Shown: piece by piece, positions 33,051 to 41,587 of the stretch
Layout: each line of letters starts with the position of its first letter
How positions within the stretch are numbered: position 1 is the first letter of the stretch
NCBI GenBank assembly: GCA_035527155.1
Contig: DATLBB010000074.1
Span: 3,696 to 67,695, forward strand
From: CS2-K091 sp035527155
GTDB taxonomy: Bacteria; Planctomycetota; Phycisphaerae; Sedimentisphaerales; Anaerobacaceae
Direction: 5' to 3'
DNA: 64,000 nt
Position numbers and translations under genes: made by a program
Notes under the pieces: generated by a model
Told to the model about the DNA's origin: nothing
Seen by the model: the letters and a program-made list of their open reading frames with translations, nothing else
The model's database searches: none

Positions 33051-33331
33051 CCGACGTCAGTTAGCCGTTGGACTTACGGGGCTGATGGCTGCTGAGAACA
33101 ACGGTTAAAAACCAAAGGATGATTCTTAGAATGACATACATGTTTGATATTCATACAAATTGTGCGTTTGGAACCGCAGAATTTCCCGTGGATACCCATC
33201 TTGTGGTTAACGGCACGGGATTTGCACGATGACTATGATGTGGCTATTAGGCCAGAGGTTTATAAATATATCCTGGGGTTCCAACCACAAAATAGTGGGT
33301 TTGAGAACCGCATAAATATGGAGCAAAGCAG
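33051..33331. other. Gap between flgL and TPR-glycosyltransferase gene
   Basis: 281 bases holding a sigma54 promoter at 33211-33226. A 63-codon ORF at 33144-33335 overlaps that promoter and has no recognisable features. Confidence 0.4.
33211..33226 (+). promoter_or_regulatory. Sigma54 promoter before TPR-glycosyltransferase gene
   Basis: CGGCACGGGATTTGCA with GG-N10-GC spacing; only the first base departs from TGGCAC-N5-TTGCA. The gene starts 106 bases downstream. Confidence 0.65.
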
Positions 33332-34849
33332 ATGACAGTGGCAACGAATTCGAATCCTTACCAGAGGAGTGTGGAATTAGCCGAACACGGCGATTATCCG
33401 GAAGCTCTCGCTTGTGCTCAAGAACATCTTCGTACAGCACCGGAGGATGTGCAGGCGCTGAACGACGCAGGAGCAATTCTGTATTGCCTGGGCCGCCCCG
33501 ATGAAGCCATCGACCATTTCGTCAAAGCCAGGAGTTTGCATGGCGGCTCTGCCGAGATATTGCGGAACCTGGTAGAAGCATATCTTGCCGTCGGCAAAGC
33601 AAACGAAGTTATACAGCTTTTTGATGATATGGAGCAGATGGGCATATTGAACACGGACATACTTAACAGAATCGCCAACGCACTCCTGGACCAGGATAAT
33701 AAGGGCGGCGCTATCGAAATTCTGCAACAGTCACTCCAAATCGCCCCCGACCAGAAAATCCTCGAACCGATGATAGAAGTAATCCGTTCTAAAATGCCGA
33801 AGGTGTCTTTTTTCTGCGGCGGCGATGGTATGAGGTCTCTTAACGAAATTACCAAATTTATAAAACGGCGCTTTGAAGTACATCTTTTTGAGGACCAGAC
33901 AGAAAAAGAACTGTATGAATCGATGAAATCCAGCGACATCTGCTGGTTTGAGCAGTGCGCCAATCTCGCAGTAACAGCCTCGAAGATGCCGAAAGTTTGC
34001 TCTGAAATTATAAGACTGCAGCACCACGAAGCCTATAAGCAGTGGCCCAAAGAAGTTAACTGGGCCAATATCGACATCCTTGTTACTGTCGGCAACAGCT
34101 TTTTCAGGGACGCTCTTACCCAAACGGTCCCTAAGCTCGATGAGTCAACGTCGATAGTTACTGTTCCCAACGGTGTAAATCTCGAAAAATTTGCATTTAC
34201 AAATCGCCAACGCGGCAAAAATATTGCCTTCTTGGGCAATCTGGGAATGGTAACGAATCCCGCTTTTGTCCTGCAGTGTATGCAAAAGCTGCACTACATC
34301 GACCCGGAGTACCGTTTGTTCTTTGGCGAACAATTTGCGGATGCGGCTCTCGAACAATATCTAAGGTATATGGTTGATGCTCTTGGGCTTCGTGATGTAG
34401 TGTTCTTTGCCCCCCCTGCTTTCCTGCGAAAGCAAGAAGGCGGCGCCGAAGATGTGGACTGCTGGCTTGAGGACAAACACTACATCGTTTCCACCAGCAT
34501 CATTGAAGGCGATGGTATGGGGCTGCTGGAAGGTATGGCTTGCGGCCTGAAACCGGTTATCCATAACTTTCCAGGCGCCGAGCAGGCGTTTCCATCCGAA
34601 TTCCTGTTTAACATCTCCGAAGAATTCTGCGAGCAGATTCTTTCCGATAAGTACGAACCACAATGGTATCGCAGATTTGTTGAGGAAAACTATCCGCTGG
34701 AAAACCAGTTGATAAATATCAACGACATTTTCACACAGCTTGAACCTGAAAGCGTGACCGGCGACTCGTGGTCCGGGTCGCAGTCCCAGGGGGGACACCT
34801 CTCGGTGGATGCAGAACACAGGATACCAGTCATGAGTTACCAGTCATAA
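33332..34849 (+). CDS. TPR-glycosyltransferase fusion
   Basis: A 505-residue cytoplasmic protein. Residues about 10-150 form three to four TPR units (YPEALACAQEHLRTAPEDVQAL). Residues about 160-480 have a GT-B-type glycosyltransferase pattern, including an N-terminal Rossmann-like half, VTVPNGVNLEKF in the linker and a GT4-like acidic motif (TSIIEGDGMGLLEGMACGLKPV split around residue 390). Sugar and acceptor unknown. It sits between flgL and fliD under its own sigma54 promoter, which suggests glycosylation of filament or hook-associated proteins. The C-terminal 25 residues contain a translated hairpin repeat. Good ribosome site GGAGCAAAGCAG. Confidence 0.8.
   Translation: MTVATNSNPYQRSVELAEHGDYPEALACAQEHLRTAPEDVQALNDAGAILYCLGRPDEAIDHFVKARSLHGGSAEILRNLVEAYLAVGKANEVIQLFDDMEQMGILNTDILNRIANALLDQDNKGGAIEILQQSLQIAPDQKILEPMIEVIRSKMPKVSFFCGGDGMRSLNEITKFIKRRFEVHLFEDQTEKELYESMKSSDICWFEQCANLAVTASKMPKVCSEIIRLQHHEAYKQWPKEVNWANIDILVTVGNSFFRDALTQTVPKLDESTSIVTVPNGVNLEKFAFTNRQRGKNIAFLGNLGMVTNPAFVLQCMQKLHYIDPEYRLFFGEQFADAALEQYLRYMVDALGLRDVVFFAPPAFLRKQEGGAEDVDCWLEDKHYIVSTSIIEGDGMGLLEGMACGLKPVIHNFPGAEQAFPSEFLFNISEEFCEQILSDKYEPQWYRRFVEENYPLENQLININDIFTQLEPESVTGDSWSGSQSQGGHLSVDAEHRIPVMSYQS
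34796..34807. repeat. Hairpin repeat, stem CACC/GGTG, loop TCTC
   Basis: CACC-TCTC-GGTG (minus strand CACC-GAGA-GGTG), translated in the C-terminal tail of the TPR-glycosyltransferase. Compensated variant of the GNRA-loop family. Confidence 0.6.
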
Positions 34850-34853
34850 ATCA

Positions 34854-34970
34854 ATGAGCGTGAAGTTAGAGGCGAAGGTCAAGCGTGAAAAAAAGGGTTT
34901 TAATTCGGCGATAGAATTACTCGAAAGAGCAGAGCAAATACCTGAAGGAAAAGAACTGATATGGACATAA
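34854..34970 (+). CDS. 38-codon ORF between two TPR genes, possible frameshifted leader
   Basis: ATG AGC GTG ... to a TAA at 34968-34970, encoding a short basic peptide whose end (FNSAIELLERAEQIPEG) looks like one TPR helix. It overlaps the start of the next TPR gene by ten bases in another frame. It may be a coupled leader peptide, or the original N-terminus of that protein separated by a frameshift. Low certainty. Confidence 0.3.
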   Translation: MSVKLEAKVKREKKGFNSAIELLERAEQIPEGKELIWT

Positions 34971-35623
34971 CACAAGGCGATACCGGCCAACAGCGTGATT
35001 CAACTCAGCGTTACGAAGTTCTGCAGGAACTTGGTGACTGTTACACCTCTGTCGGAAACTACGAAGAGGCACAACACTACTATGACAAAGCAGCCGTCTT
35101 GGGCCCTGATGAGCCAGGTCCTTATGTTGGGCTCGGAGCAGTGGCCCTGCAAAAGAATCTTCTTGATGACGCCGAAACAGCCTTTAGGGTAGCCTGTCGG
35201 CTGGACGCCAATTGCGCCAAGGCCTATGCCGGACTCGCTATGGTCGCACAGCAAAGAGCCGACTACAAGCTGGCCTTTGAGATGTATCTTAAATGCCTCG
35301 AGCTGGACACCGACAACCTTATAGCTCTTTTGGGGCTCTTTCAGACCTCCTGCCAGATGGGCTCATTCGCCAAGGTCACCCACTATCTGGAGCTGTATTT
35401 GAATATGCACCCGGGCGATGCCTCCGTTATGTTCCCTCTGGCGGCGTTGTATATGAAAGATGGCAGGCTTGAGCAGTCCAAAAAAATCCTCCTGGACATG
35501 TTAACTCTGGACCGAGACAACCAGGATGCAGCTAATCTGCTGGAAGAAGTCGAACACGGTTTGGCCCAGGCAAAACAGGCAGTCCACTCGGGGACGCCTT
35601 ACGGCGGAGTCCAAACCAGATGA
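34961..35623 (+). CDS. TPR protein between flagellar genes
   Basis: A 220-residue cytoplasmic protein composed of about five TPR units (for example DCYTSVGNYEEAQHYYDKAAVLGPD and AYAGLAMVAQQRADYKLAFE, in pieces). TPR arrays bind partner proteins; near flgL, fliD and glycosyltransferases the partner may be an export substrate or a modification enzyme. The last 14 residues (HSGTPYGGVQTR) come from a palindromic repeat at 35588-35611. Its stop overlaps the following ATG (ATGA). Confidence 0.75.
   Translation: MDITQGDTGQQRDSTQRYEVLQELGDCYTSVGNYEEAQHYYDKAAVLGPDEPGPYVGLGAVALQKNLLDDAETAFRVACRLDANCAKAYAGLAMVAQQRADYKLAFEMYLKCLELDTDNLIALLGLFQTSCQMGSFAKVTHYLELYLNMHPGDASVMFPLAALYMKDGRLEQSKKILLDMLTLDRDNQDAANLLEEVEHGLAQAKQAVHSGTPYGGVQTR
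35588..35611. repeat. Hairpin repeat CGCC-TTAC-GGCG at TPR gene 3' end
   Basis: CGGGGACGCCTTACGGCGGAG; the minus strand reads CGCC-GTAA-GGCG followed by TCC. Translated as the C-terminus of the TPR protein. Sister of the copy at 28524. Confidence 0.65.
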
Positions 35624-35967
35624 TTACCGGTAAAACTGAGGTAATTGGCGATAAACAAATACATCTGCTGGATGAGCTGCAAAGTCTGTTGGAAAAGCAG
35701 ATAGAGCTGGCGCGGCAGGGCAACGCGGCCGGCAGACGGATTGAGGTTTTAAGCAAGCAAGCCGATTCTCTCGCAGGGAAAATCGTACAGTCAGGAATTC
35801 TTGAGTCAACTGAATTTGAAAATCGGCGGGAGCATTTGAAGAAACTATACGACACACTACGCCTGGCCATCGAAACTCAGAAAGCCGACGTTTCCGAGAA
35901 GCTAAATCAGGTCCGCAAAGGCAAAAAGACCGTACAGACTTACCATAGTCATATTAGATATATTTGA
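35620..35967 (+). CDS. Small helical protein, FliT/FlgN-like chaperone candidate
   Basis: A 115-residue, all-helical coiled-coil protein (LLDELQSLLEKQIELARQ, then FENRREHLKKLYDTLRLAIET) without signal peptide. Length, helical content and position immediately before fliD fit FliT, the FliD-specific export chaperone, or a FlgN-like protein. There is no specific sequence signature that I can verify. ATGA overlap with the upstream TPR gene. Confidence 0.6.
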   Translation: MITGKTEVIGDKQIHLLDELQSLLEKQIELARQGNAAGRRIEVLSKQADSLAGKIVQSGILESTEFENRREHLKKLYDTLRLAIETQKADVSEKLNQVRKGKKTVQTYHSHIRYI

Positions 35968-35974
35968 TTGCGAG

Positions 35975-36001
35975 TTAAGTGAACGTGTCTTTTGCCGAAA
36001 A
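35975..36001 (+). promoter_or_regulatory. Candidate sigma28 promoter for fliD
   Basis: TTAAGTGA, 11 bases, GCCGAAAA. The -10 element matches GCCGATAA at seven of eight positions and the -35 element at five of eight. It lies 80 bases before the fliD ATG. Confidence 0.5.
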
Positions 36002-36080
36002 TAGAGTTTGGAATAGTACACATGTAATGTGTGTTCGGAGACCTTTGTAAGACCGTTAGAGAGCAAAAAGGCAGACAAAA

Positions 36081-38486
36081 ATGGGAATTATACGTCTTCC
36101 AGGGCTGTTAACAGGCCTGGACACAAACACACTCATCGCTCAACTAATGGCAATTAAGCGCCGTCAGCTCAATAAATTAGAAGAAAGCAAAAGCCGGTAC
36201 GAGCAAAAAACAAACGCTCTGAACCTCCTGGAAGGCAAGCTCAGCAGCTTAAGAAGCTCAGTTCGATCACTTTCGGACGCAGATGAACTTCGTGCTTTTT
36301 CAGCCTCCTCCAGCGACACCGACATATTGACCGCTCAAGCGTCCTATAACGCTTTTGAAGGCAATCACACGGTTGAAATCAACCAATTGGCCACTGCCGA
36401 GCGTTGGGTTCACACGAACGGCCTTGAATACGTCGAAGATTTAGTCGAAGCAGGAACTTTTATTTACTCATATAACCACAAGGAAACGGTTCTGACGACC
36501 ACATCTGATACGACACTGGAGGATTTCGTCGGCTTAATCAATAACGATGCGAACAATCCCGGCGTTACTGCAAGTCTGCTGCACTACAACGACGCCTACC
36601 ATCTGGTACTGAATGGCAATGAGGCCGGCACGGATTACAAAATCTTCATAAATGCAGGCAGTACCGAAGTCTGGCAAGCTAAATCGGCTCTTACTAAGGA
36701 TTCTGATAACGCCACTCTGAGCACAAAGATAACAGAGCTTGACCAGTTTACTGTGAACAACGGTCTGCAGGGAGACGAACAGATTCAAATAACTGGTACA
36801 GACCATAACGGCGCTGATATAACCCAGGTAGACCCCTTCTATATTACGGAAAACACCACAGTTGGCCATCTTCTTTCAGAGATTAATGATGTTTTTGACG
36901 GCATCGCTAAAGCGGTTCTTGAGAATGGCGAAATTATTTTGACAGATAATACCTCCGGCACGAGCAGTCTTTCAATTCTTTTGACTTACGACCCGGGCTC
37001 AGGTGACACAGATCTGACGTTGCCTGATGAAGTTGGAAATTGGGACGTAACAGAAGGCGGCGGCACAACAGCATCGGGCCTTAACGACGATTTTCAACCA
37101 GCAGACTTTACTCTAAGCCAGGCTGCTCAGGACTCGAAGATCAAGGTGGACGGCTTTCCTTCAACTTCAGCAGTTGCCGAGGTGCAGCATCTGGACTTTA
37201 TCAGCAAGGCAACCAGTGGCACGTGGACCTTGACGTATGATGGGCAAACAACTGCTGCCATCGCCTACAACGCTACCACAGCCGAGGTTCAGGCGGCACT
37301 TGAGCTGTTACCGAACGTCTCTACCGATGATATAACAGTAGGTGGTGATGAATTGACAGCGAATAACGGTACGATGACATTTGAATTCACCAATATACCA
37401 GGTGACGTTAATATGCTCGTTATCGACTCGAGCAGCCTCACTCCTTCGGACCCTTCGAATTGGGTTTTCACAGAAGAGGAAAAAGGACAGGATGGTTACA
37501 TCAACAGAAGCTCAAATACGGTCGATGATGTGATTAGCGGCGTTACACTGCACCTCCACGATACAACCGAGGCCGGTGGAGAGGAGATAACTCTGACAAG
37601 AAATATCAAATCGGTCACAGCAAAAATCAATAGTATGATTACGGCCTACAATGCCGTCGTCGTCTATCTTCAGGAAAAGACCGGCTACAATGATGAGCTA
37701 AAAACCGCCGGCGTGCTAATGGGAGATTACATCGTTTCAACCATAAGGAACAACATTCGCACGCCCATTATTTCCCAAACCAGTGGATTTATAGAAGACA
37801 TCGACACCTTCCTGTTACCCCTCCACCTCGGCCTTGAGATTGACCGTGACGGTCTGTTGAGTTTGGACTCAAACGTTTTTGATGAAGCTATAGCTGAAGA
37901 TTATCTGGGCGCTCTTGCCATAATAGGGGCCGATAAAACGGGAAGCTCGGACAGCAATACCCTCGAGTTTTACAGCGCCAGTAGTAATTATACCACAGCG
38001 GGCAGCTACGACGTTAGGGTCATGATTAACGCCAGCGAACAAATCACCAGCGCCGAAATCAAACTCTCAACAGAAGAGACCTACCGCACTGCAACATACA
38101 GCGGCAATATTGTCACGGGCGACAGCACATTCGACGATAACGGCAACCCAGTGTATCCTGAGAACGGCCTCCAGGTCAGCGTCGACGTAAGCCAGGGCGA
38201 AGGCACTTACACTGCTACGGTCCGTGTAAAGCAGGGCTTTACCGGCGTTATTCAAGAGGCCATCGATAAAATGATAATGACGGCAACCGGCTCTATCCCG
38301 ATAAGCAGAGAACATACCGAAGATATAATTGAGGAAATCGAAAACAGTATCGAGCTCGAAGAACGCCGCCTTACTCGAAGTGAGGAAAGATTGATACAAC
38401 AATTTACCCGCCTCGAGAAAACCTTAACCTTGCTCCAAAACCAGATGACATCCCTCGGTCTTATGATGCAAGTGAGTTATGATTAG
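36081..38486 (+). CDS. fliD: Flagellar filament cap protein FliD (HAP2)
   Basis: An 801-residue protein with the FliD N-terminal domain (PGLLTGLDTNTLIAQLMAIKR, split, then a coiled coil) and the FliD C-terminal domain (GVLMGDYIVSTIRNNIRTPI, LGLEIDRDGLLSLD, and a terminal helix with RLEKTLTLLQNQMTSLG). FliD caps the filament and inserts flagellin. It is much longer than enteric FliD (about 470) owing to beta insertions, one (about 370-465) shared with FlgL and one (about 235-310) resembling a FlgE domain. A candidate sigma28 promoter precedes it. It converges with flhB across only 24 bases. Confidence 0.95.
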   Translation: MGIIRLPGLLTGLDTNTLIAQLMAIKRRQLNKLEESKSRYEQKTNALNLLEGKLSSLRSSVRSLSDADELRAFSASSSDTDILTAQASYNAFEGNHTVEINQLATAERWVHTNGLEYVEDLVEAGTFIYSYNHKETVLTTTSDTTLEDFVGLINNDANNPGVTASLLHYNDAYHLVLNGNEAGTDYKIFINAGSTEVWQAKSALTKDSDNATLSTKITELDQFTVNNGLQGDEQIQITGTDHNGADITQVDPFYITENTTVGHLLSEINDVFDGIAKAVLENGEIILTDNTSGTSSLSILLTYDPGSGDTDLTLPDEVGNWDVTEGGGTTASGLNDDFQPADFTLSQAAQDSKIKVDGFPSTSAVAEVQHLDFISKATSGTWTLTYDGQTTAAIAYNATTAEVQAALELLPNVSTDDITVGGDELTANNGTMTFEFTNIPGDVNMLVIDSSSLTPSDPSNWVFTEEEKGQDGYINRSSNTVDDVISGVTLHLHDTTEAGGEEITLTRNIKSVTAKINSMITAYNAVVVYLQEKTGYNDELKTAGVLMGDYIVSTIRNNIRTPIISQTSGFIEDIDTFLLPLHLGLEIDRDGLLSLDSNVFDEAIAEDYLGALAIIGADKTGSSDSNTLEFYSASSNYTTAGSYDVRVMINASEQITSAEIKLSTEETYRTATYSGNIVTGDSTFDDNGNPVYPENGLQVSVDVSQGEGTYTATVRVKQGFTGVIQEAIDKMIMTATGSIPISREHTEDIIEEIENSIELEERRLTRSEERLIQQFTRLEKTLTLLQNQMTSLGLMMQVSYD

Positions 38487-38510
38487 TGACCGATTACTAC
38501 CGGCCCCTGT

Positions 38511-39575
38511 CTATTTCCTACGCCGCAGCCGATAAATCATAGCCAACACCTCTGCTACGGCCACGTATAAGGTCTGGGGGATAGGACCGCCGAGCTTCAC
38601 TGTCGAATATATTGTTCTTGCCAGGTCCGGCTTTCTTATTACAGGCACACCGTAAGCCCGCGCGATTTCTCTGATTTTTTCCGCTAACTGGTCTGCCCCT
38701 TTGGCCACCAGAAGGGGCGATTCCATTGTCTTGGCATCGTAGCGGAGCGCAACAGCTACGTGTGTCGGGTTGACGAGGACGACACTCGCCTTGGGCACTT
38801 CCTGCAGCATGCGCTTCCTGGCCATCTCGAACTGAACCCTCCGGATTCGACTTCTGAGCTCCGGGGAACCTTCCATGTCTTTGCGCTCTTGTTTTACTTC
38901 CTGCCGCGTCATTTTCAGGTCCTGGGTGTATTTCCACTTCTGATAAAAGGCGTCGGCAAGACCTATTGCCAATAGCGCAATGCCAACGCGTATCAAAAGG
39001 CCAAGTATTATCTTCGCGATAACTGCAAGTATCTGTACCGACCAGGCCCATCGAAGGCTGGCGAGCATATTGAGCCTGCTCTGAAGATAGAACCAGACGA
39101 TGAATGAGACAAAAATCAATTTAAATATGGAAACCAGGAGTTTAACCATAGACCGGGCGTTTACGAGCTTGGCAAATCCTGTTACCGGATTTAGCTGACT
39201 GAATTTCAAGCTTATGGCTTCCGGTGCGAAATTCAGGCCGCTGATAGCAACGCAAGCTAAAACAGAGCCTGCAAAAAGAGCTGCAAGAACGGGGCAGACA
39301 ACAAGTATCGAATCGACAATTTTTGCGTTGAAAAAATTCAAAAATGATTTGCTGTCAGCGAAAACATCAATTTCACATGACATGCCATGCTTGACCTGCA
39401 CAATGAACCACCGCAGCAGACTCGGACTCAATAGAGCTATCACCGCTATCAGTGCCAGAAGCGTCACAATCGACGTTAATTCCTGGCTCTGCGGCACCTG
39501 CCCTTTTTTCCTGGCTTTCTCTAACTTCTTTTGTGTTGGCTGTTCTGTCCTTTCGGCAGCCGGCTTCTCTGGCAT
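38511..39575 (-). CDS. flhB: Flagellar export protein FlhB
   Basis: A 354-residue protein with four membrane helices (about 30-210) and a cytoplasmic domain containing the autocleavage motif NPTH (VLVNPTHVAVALRYD near residues 265-280), then GADQLAEKIREIARAYGVPV. FlhB switches the export gate from rod/hook to filament substrates together with FliK. N-terminus AERTEQPTQKKLEKARKKGQ is typical. The ATG follows a 7-bp repeat array whose AGAGG units provide the ribosome site. Last gene of the long minus-strand operon. Confidence 0.97.
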   Translation of the reverse strand: MPEKPAAERTEQPTQKKLEKARKKGQVPQSQELTSIVTLLALIAVIALLSPSLLRWFIVQVKHGMSCEIDVFADSKSFLNFFNAKIVDSILVVCPVLAALFAGSVLACVAISGLNFAPEAISLKFSQLNPVTGFAKLVNARSMVKLLVSIFKLIFVSFIVWFYLQSRLNMLASLRWAWSVQILAVIAKIILGLLIRVGIALLAIGLADAFYQKWKYTQDLKMTRQEVKQERKDMEGSPELRSRIRRVQFEMARKRMLQEVPKASVVLVNPTHVAVALRYDAKTMESPLLVAKGADQLAEKIREIARAYGVPVIRKPDLARTIYSTVKLGGPIPQTLYVAVAEVLAMIYRLRRRK

Positions 39576-39652
39576 CCTCTATCCTCTATCTTTGGTTATC
39601 GGTAAACGGTTATTGGTTAAATAATCACCAGTTACCAATCACCAATCACACT
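39576..39652. repeat. 7-bp-period repeat array, eleven units, between fliR and flhB
   Basis: CCTCTAT, CCTCTAT, CTTTGGT, TATCGGT, AAACGGT, TATTGGT, TAAATAA, TCACCAG, TTACCAA, TCACCAA, TCACACT. The two halves are partly complementary (TATTGGT/ACCAA), allowing a hairpin. It fills the entire space from fliR stop to flhB start. Confidence 0.8.
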
Positions 39653-40404
39653 CACAAGGGCAGCAGTTTGCCCACCCAATCGGCGAATTCAGCCACGAAT
39701 CCGTTAAGAAAAGGCAAGAATATCGTCACGGTTAAGAGGCCGAGGCCTACACGCAATGGGAGACTTATGAAGAGGATATTCATCTCCGGCACTATGCGGG
39801 CCAACACGGCTAATACGACCATCAACACCAGGAACGCCGCCAAAATTGGTGCGGCCAATTTTAGGCCGGCAATGAACATTGCCGAGCCGGCTTTTACTAC
39901 CCCTGCGGTCAAGACCGCTACTGTCGGGGTGCTGCCAGCAGGAAATGCCTCGTAACTTCTGGAGATAATCAGCAAAAGCAAATGGTGACCATTGGCACTT
40001 AGAAACAGGATTATAAATATCATTTCCAACAAGCTGCTCAGCGGCTGGACACTCTCACCGGTCAATGGGTCTAAAATCTCGGCCATGGCCAAACCCATCT
40101 GCCGTTCGATAATCCGCCCGCTGAGCTTGACGGCAGAAAAAACAACAGCAGCAACTAATCCTAAAGCTAAACCGTAGGATGCTTCATTGGCTATCAGCAA
40201 AATCGCCTCCAATGTAGAAACGCGCTTGAGCTCGATGGCCAAAGGGGTTATTGCGGAGAAGAAAATCGCCACCATGACGGTGAGCCCGACTTTTATCCTG
40301 ACGGGAATAGCCCTCCAACCGAAGACAGGAAGCACGAGGAAAAACGCTGAAATCCTTGTCAAGACCATTACAAAGCCAAGCATTTTTTCGAAGATCAGCG
40401 TCAT
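39652..40404 (-). CDS. fliR: Flagellar export gate protein FliR
   Basis: A 250-residue integral membrane protein with about six helices and FliR/SpaR motifs (VLTRISAFFLVLPVFGWRAIPVRIKVGL split near the N-terminus, LVAAVVFSAVKLSGRIIERQMGLAMAEI, and NGHHLLLLII). FliR caps the FliP5-FliQ4-FliR1 export pore. Length equals the family mean. The FliQ stop and FliR start are separated by three bases. Confidence 0.95.
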   Translation of the reverse strand: MTLIFEKMLGFVMVLTRISAFFLVLPVFGWRAIPVRIKVGLTVMVAIFFSAITPLAIELKRVSTLEAILLIANEASYGLALGLVAAVVFSAVKLSGRIIERQMGLAMAEILDPLTGESVQPLSSLLEMIFIILFLSANGHHLLLLIISRSYEAFPAGSTPTVAVLTAGVVKAGSAMFIAGLKLAAPILAAFLVLMVVLAVLARIVPEMNILFISLPLRVGLGLLTVTIFLPFLNGFVAEFADWVGKLLPL

Positions 40405-40407
40405 AAG

Positions 40408-40680
40408 TCAGTGCCCGATATTCTGGATATGGCCAAAAATTTCGTTTGTAAATCTAAGTACCACCTGAAGCATCCAGCCGCCGCAAAACAGCGTAACGAT
40501 ACCAACAGCCAGGAGCTTGGGCACTACTGTTAAAGTCATATCGCGTATGGAAGTAACTGCCTGTAGTAATGTTACGACTACGCCGACCACTATACAGGTC
40601 AACAATATTGGTGCAGCTAAAAACAAGGCCGTCTCGAGAGTACGACGACCCAAAAAAAGAATAAAATTACTATCCATCAA
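40408..40680 (-). CDS. fliQ: Flagellar export gate protein FliQ
   Basis: A 90-residue protein with two membrane helices (about 15-38 and 53-75) and FliQ motifs: LETALFLAAPILLTCIVVGVVVTLLQAVTSI (in pieces) with the conserved LLQAVTSIRDMTLTVVPKLL. Component of the FliPQR pore. Family length is 88-90, and gene order fliP-fliQ-fliR is standard. Confidence 0.97.
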   Translation of the reverse strand: MMDSNFILFLGRRTLETALFLAAPILLTCIVVGVVVTLLQAVTSIRDMTLTVVPKLLAVGIVTLFCGGWMLQVVLRFTNEIFGHIQNIGH

Positions 40681-40696
40681 CTAAGCCTCTGCCACA

Positions 40697-40724
40697 ATTG
40701 GTTAAATGGTGATTGGTTAAACGT
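40697..40724. repeat. 7-bp-period repeat array, four units, before fliQ
   Basis: ATTGGTT, AAATGGT, GATTGGT, TAAACGT, in the 61-base gap between fliP and fliQ. Units resemble those at 39576-39652. Confidence 0.65.
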
Positions 40725-40741
40725 TATGAATTACCAGCCCT

Positions 40742-41587
40742 TTATCTGAAACCCAAGCTAAGACTCTTCGCCAGCAAACCCCATCCGTCAACAAGAATGA
40801 ACAGCATCAGCTTGAAAGGCAGGGAAATCATCATAGGCGGCAGCATCATCATACCCGCACTGAGCAAGACACTTGCTATTACCACATCTATCAGCAAAAA
40901 AGGAATAAACAAAAGGCAGCCTATCTCAAATGCGGTACGAAATTCACTGATAATAAATGCCGGGATTACTATATGCATTCCGATATCCATCGCATTAGCA
41001 GGAGGCTTCATCTTGGCCATCTGCACAAAAAGAGCCAAATCAGATTCTCTGCTCTGGCGAAGCATAAATTCCTTCATACAATTGCCTGCCCTGGCTCCGG
41101 CCGTTTGAAAATCAATCTGGTCTGCAATATAAGGCTGAATTGATTCCGTGTTGACCCTGGCAAATGTTGGTGCCATTGTATACATGGTCAGAAATAAGGC
41201 CAGCCCTATGACAGCAATGGTGGGTGGTATGGTTTGTGTGGTCAAAGCGCGACGAACAAAGGCCAAAACGATAACTATTCTCGTAAACGATGTCATCATC
41301 ATCAGAAGACTTGGTAAAATCGCCAGAACGGTAAAGATGATTACAAGTTTGACAGGTGTCGACCAATCTTTGTCTTTATCTTCGCTGGTGGTTGCCTTGT
41401 CTATAACAGTCATCAAATCGCCGATGCTCGGGACTCCGGCAACGGGCGCACTTTCTTCCGATATACTGCCAGGCATTGTCGGCAGCGGTAATTGACGGGC
41501 CGTATTAACACCCCTGCCAAATGAGAAACGGCCCGGTAACAAAACAACAAACAACAGAAACGATATTCTAATAAGCTTATCAGCCAT
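40742..41587 (-). CDS. fliP: Flagellar export gate protein FliP
   Basis: A 281-residue protein with an N-terminal signal peptide (ISFLLFVVLLPGRFSFG) and four membrane helices. FliP signatures include LPSLLMMMTSFTRIVIVLAFVRRAL (in pieces) near 95-120, MKEFMLRQ near 165, and PAFIISEFRTAFEIGCLLFIPFLLIDVVIASVLLSAGMMMLPP near 205-250 (in pieces). FliP is the pentameric core of the export pore. Starts directly after the fliO stop codon. Confidence 0.97.
   Translation of the reverse strand: MADKLIRISFLLFVVLLPGRFSFGRGVNTARQLPLPTMPGSISEESAPVAGVPSIGDLMTVIDKATTSEDKDKDWSTPVKLVIIFTVLAILPSLLMMMTSFTRIVIVLAFVRRALTTQTIPPTIAVIGLALFLTMYTMAPTFARVNTESIQPYIADQIDFQTAGARAGNCMKEFMLRQSRESDLALFVQMAKMKPPANAMDIGMHIVIPAFIISEFRTAFEIGCLLFIPFLLIDVVIASVLLSAGMMMLPPMMISLPFKLMLFILVDGWGLLAKSLSLGFR

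Noticed and set aside
33144..33335. Plus-strand ORF of 63 codons after flgL, considered as FliW or CsrA
   Set aside because: No similarity to either, and the sigma54 promoter at 33211 lies inside it.
39576..39652. Periodic array considered as CRISPR
   Set aside because: Seven-base degenerate units without spacers; no cas genes in the window.
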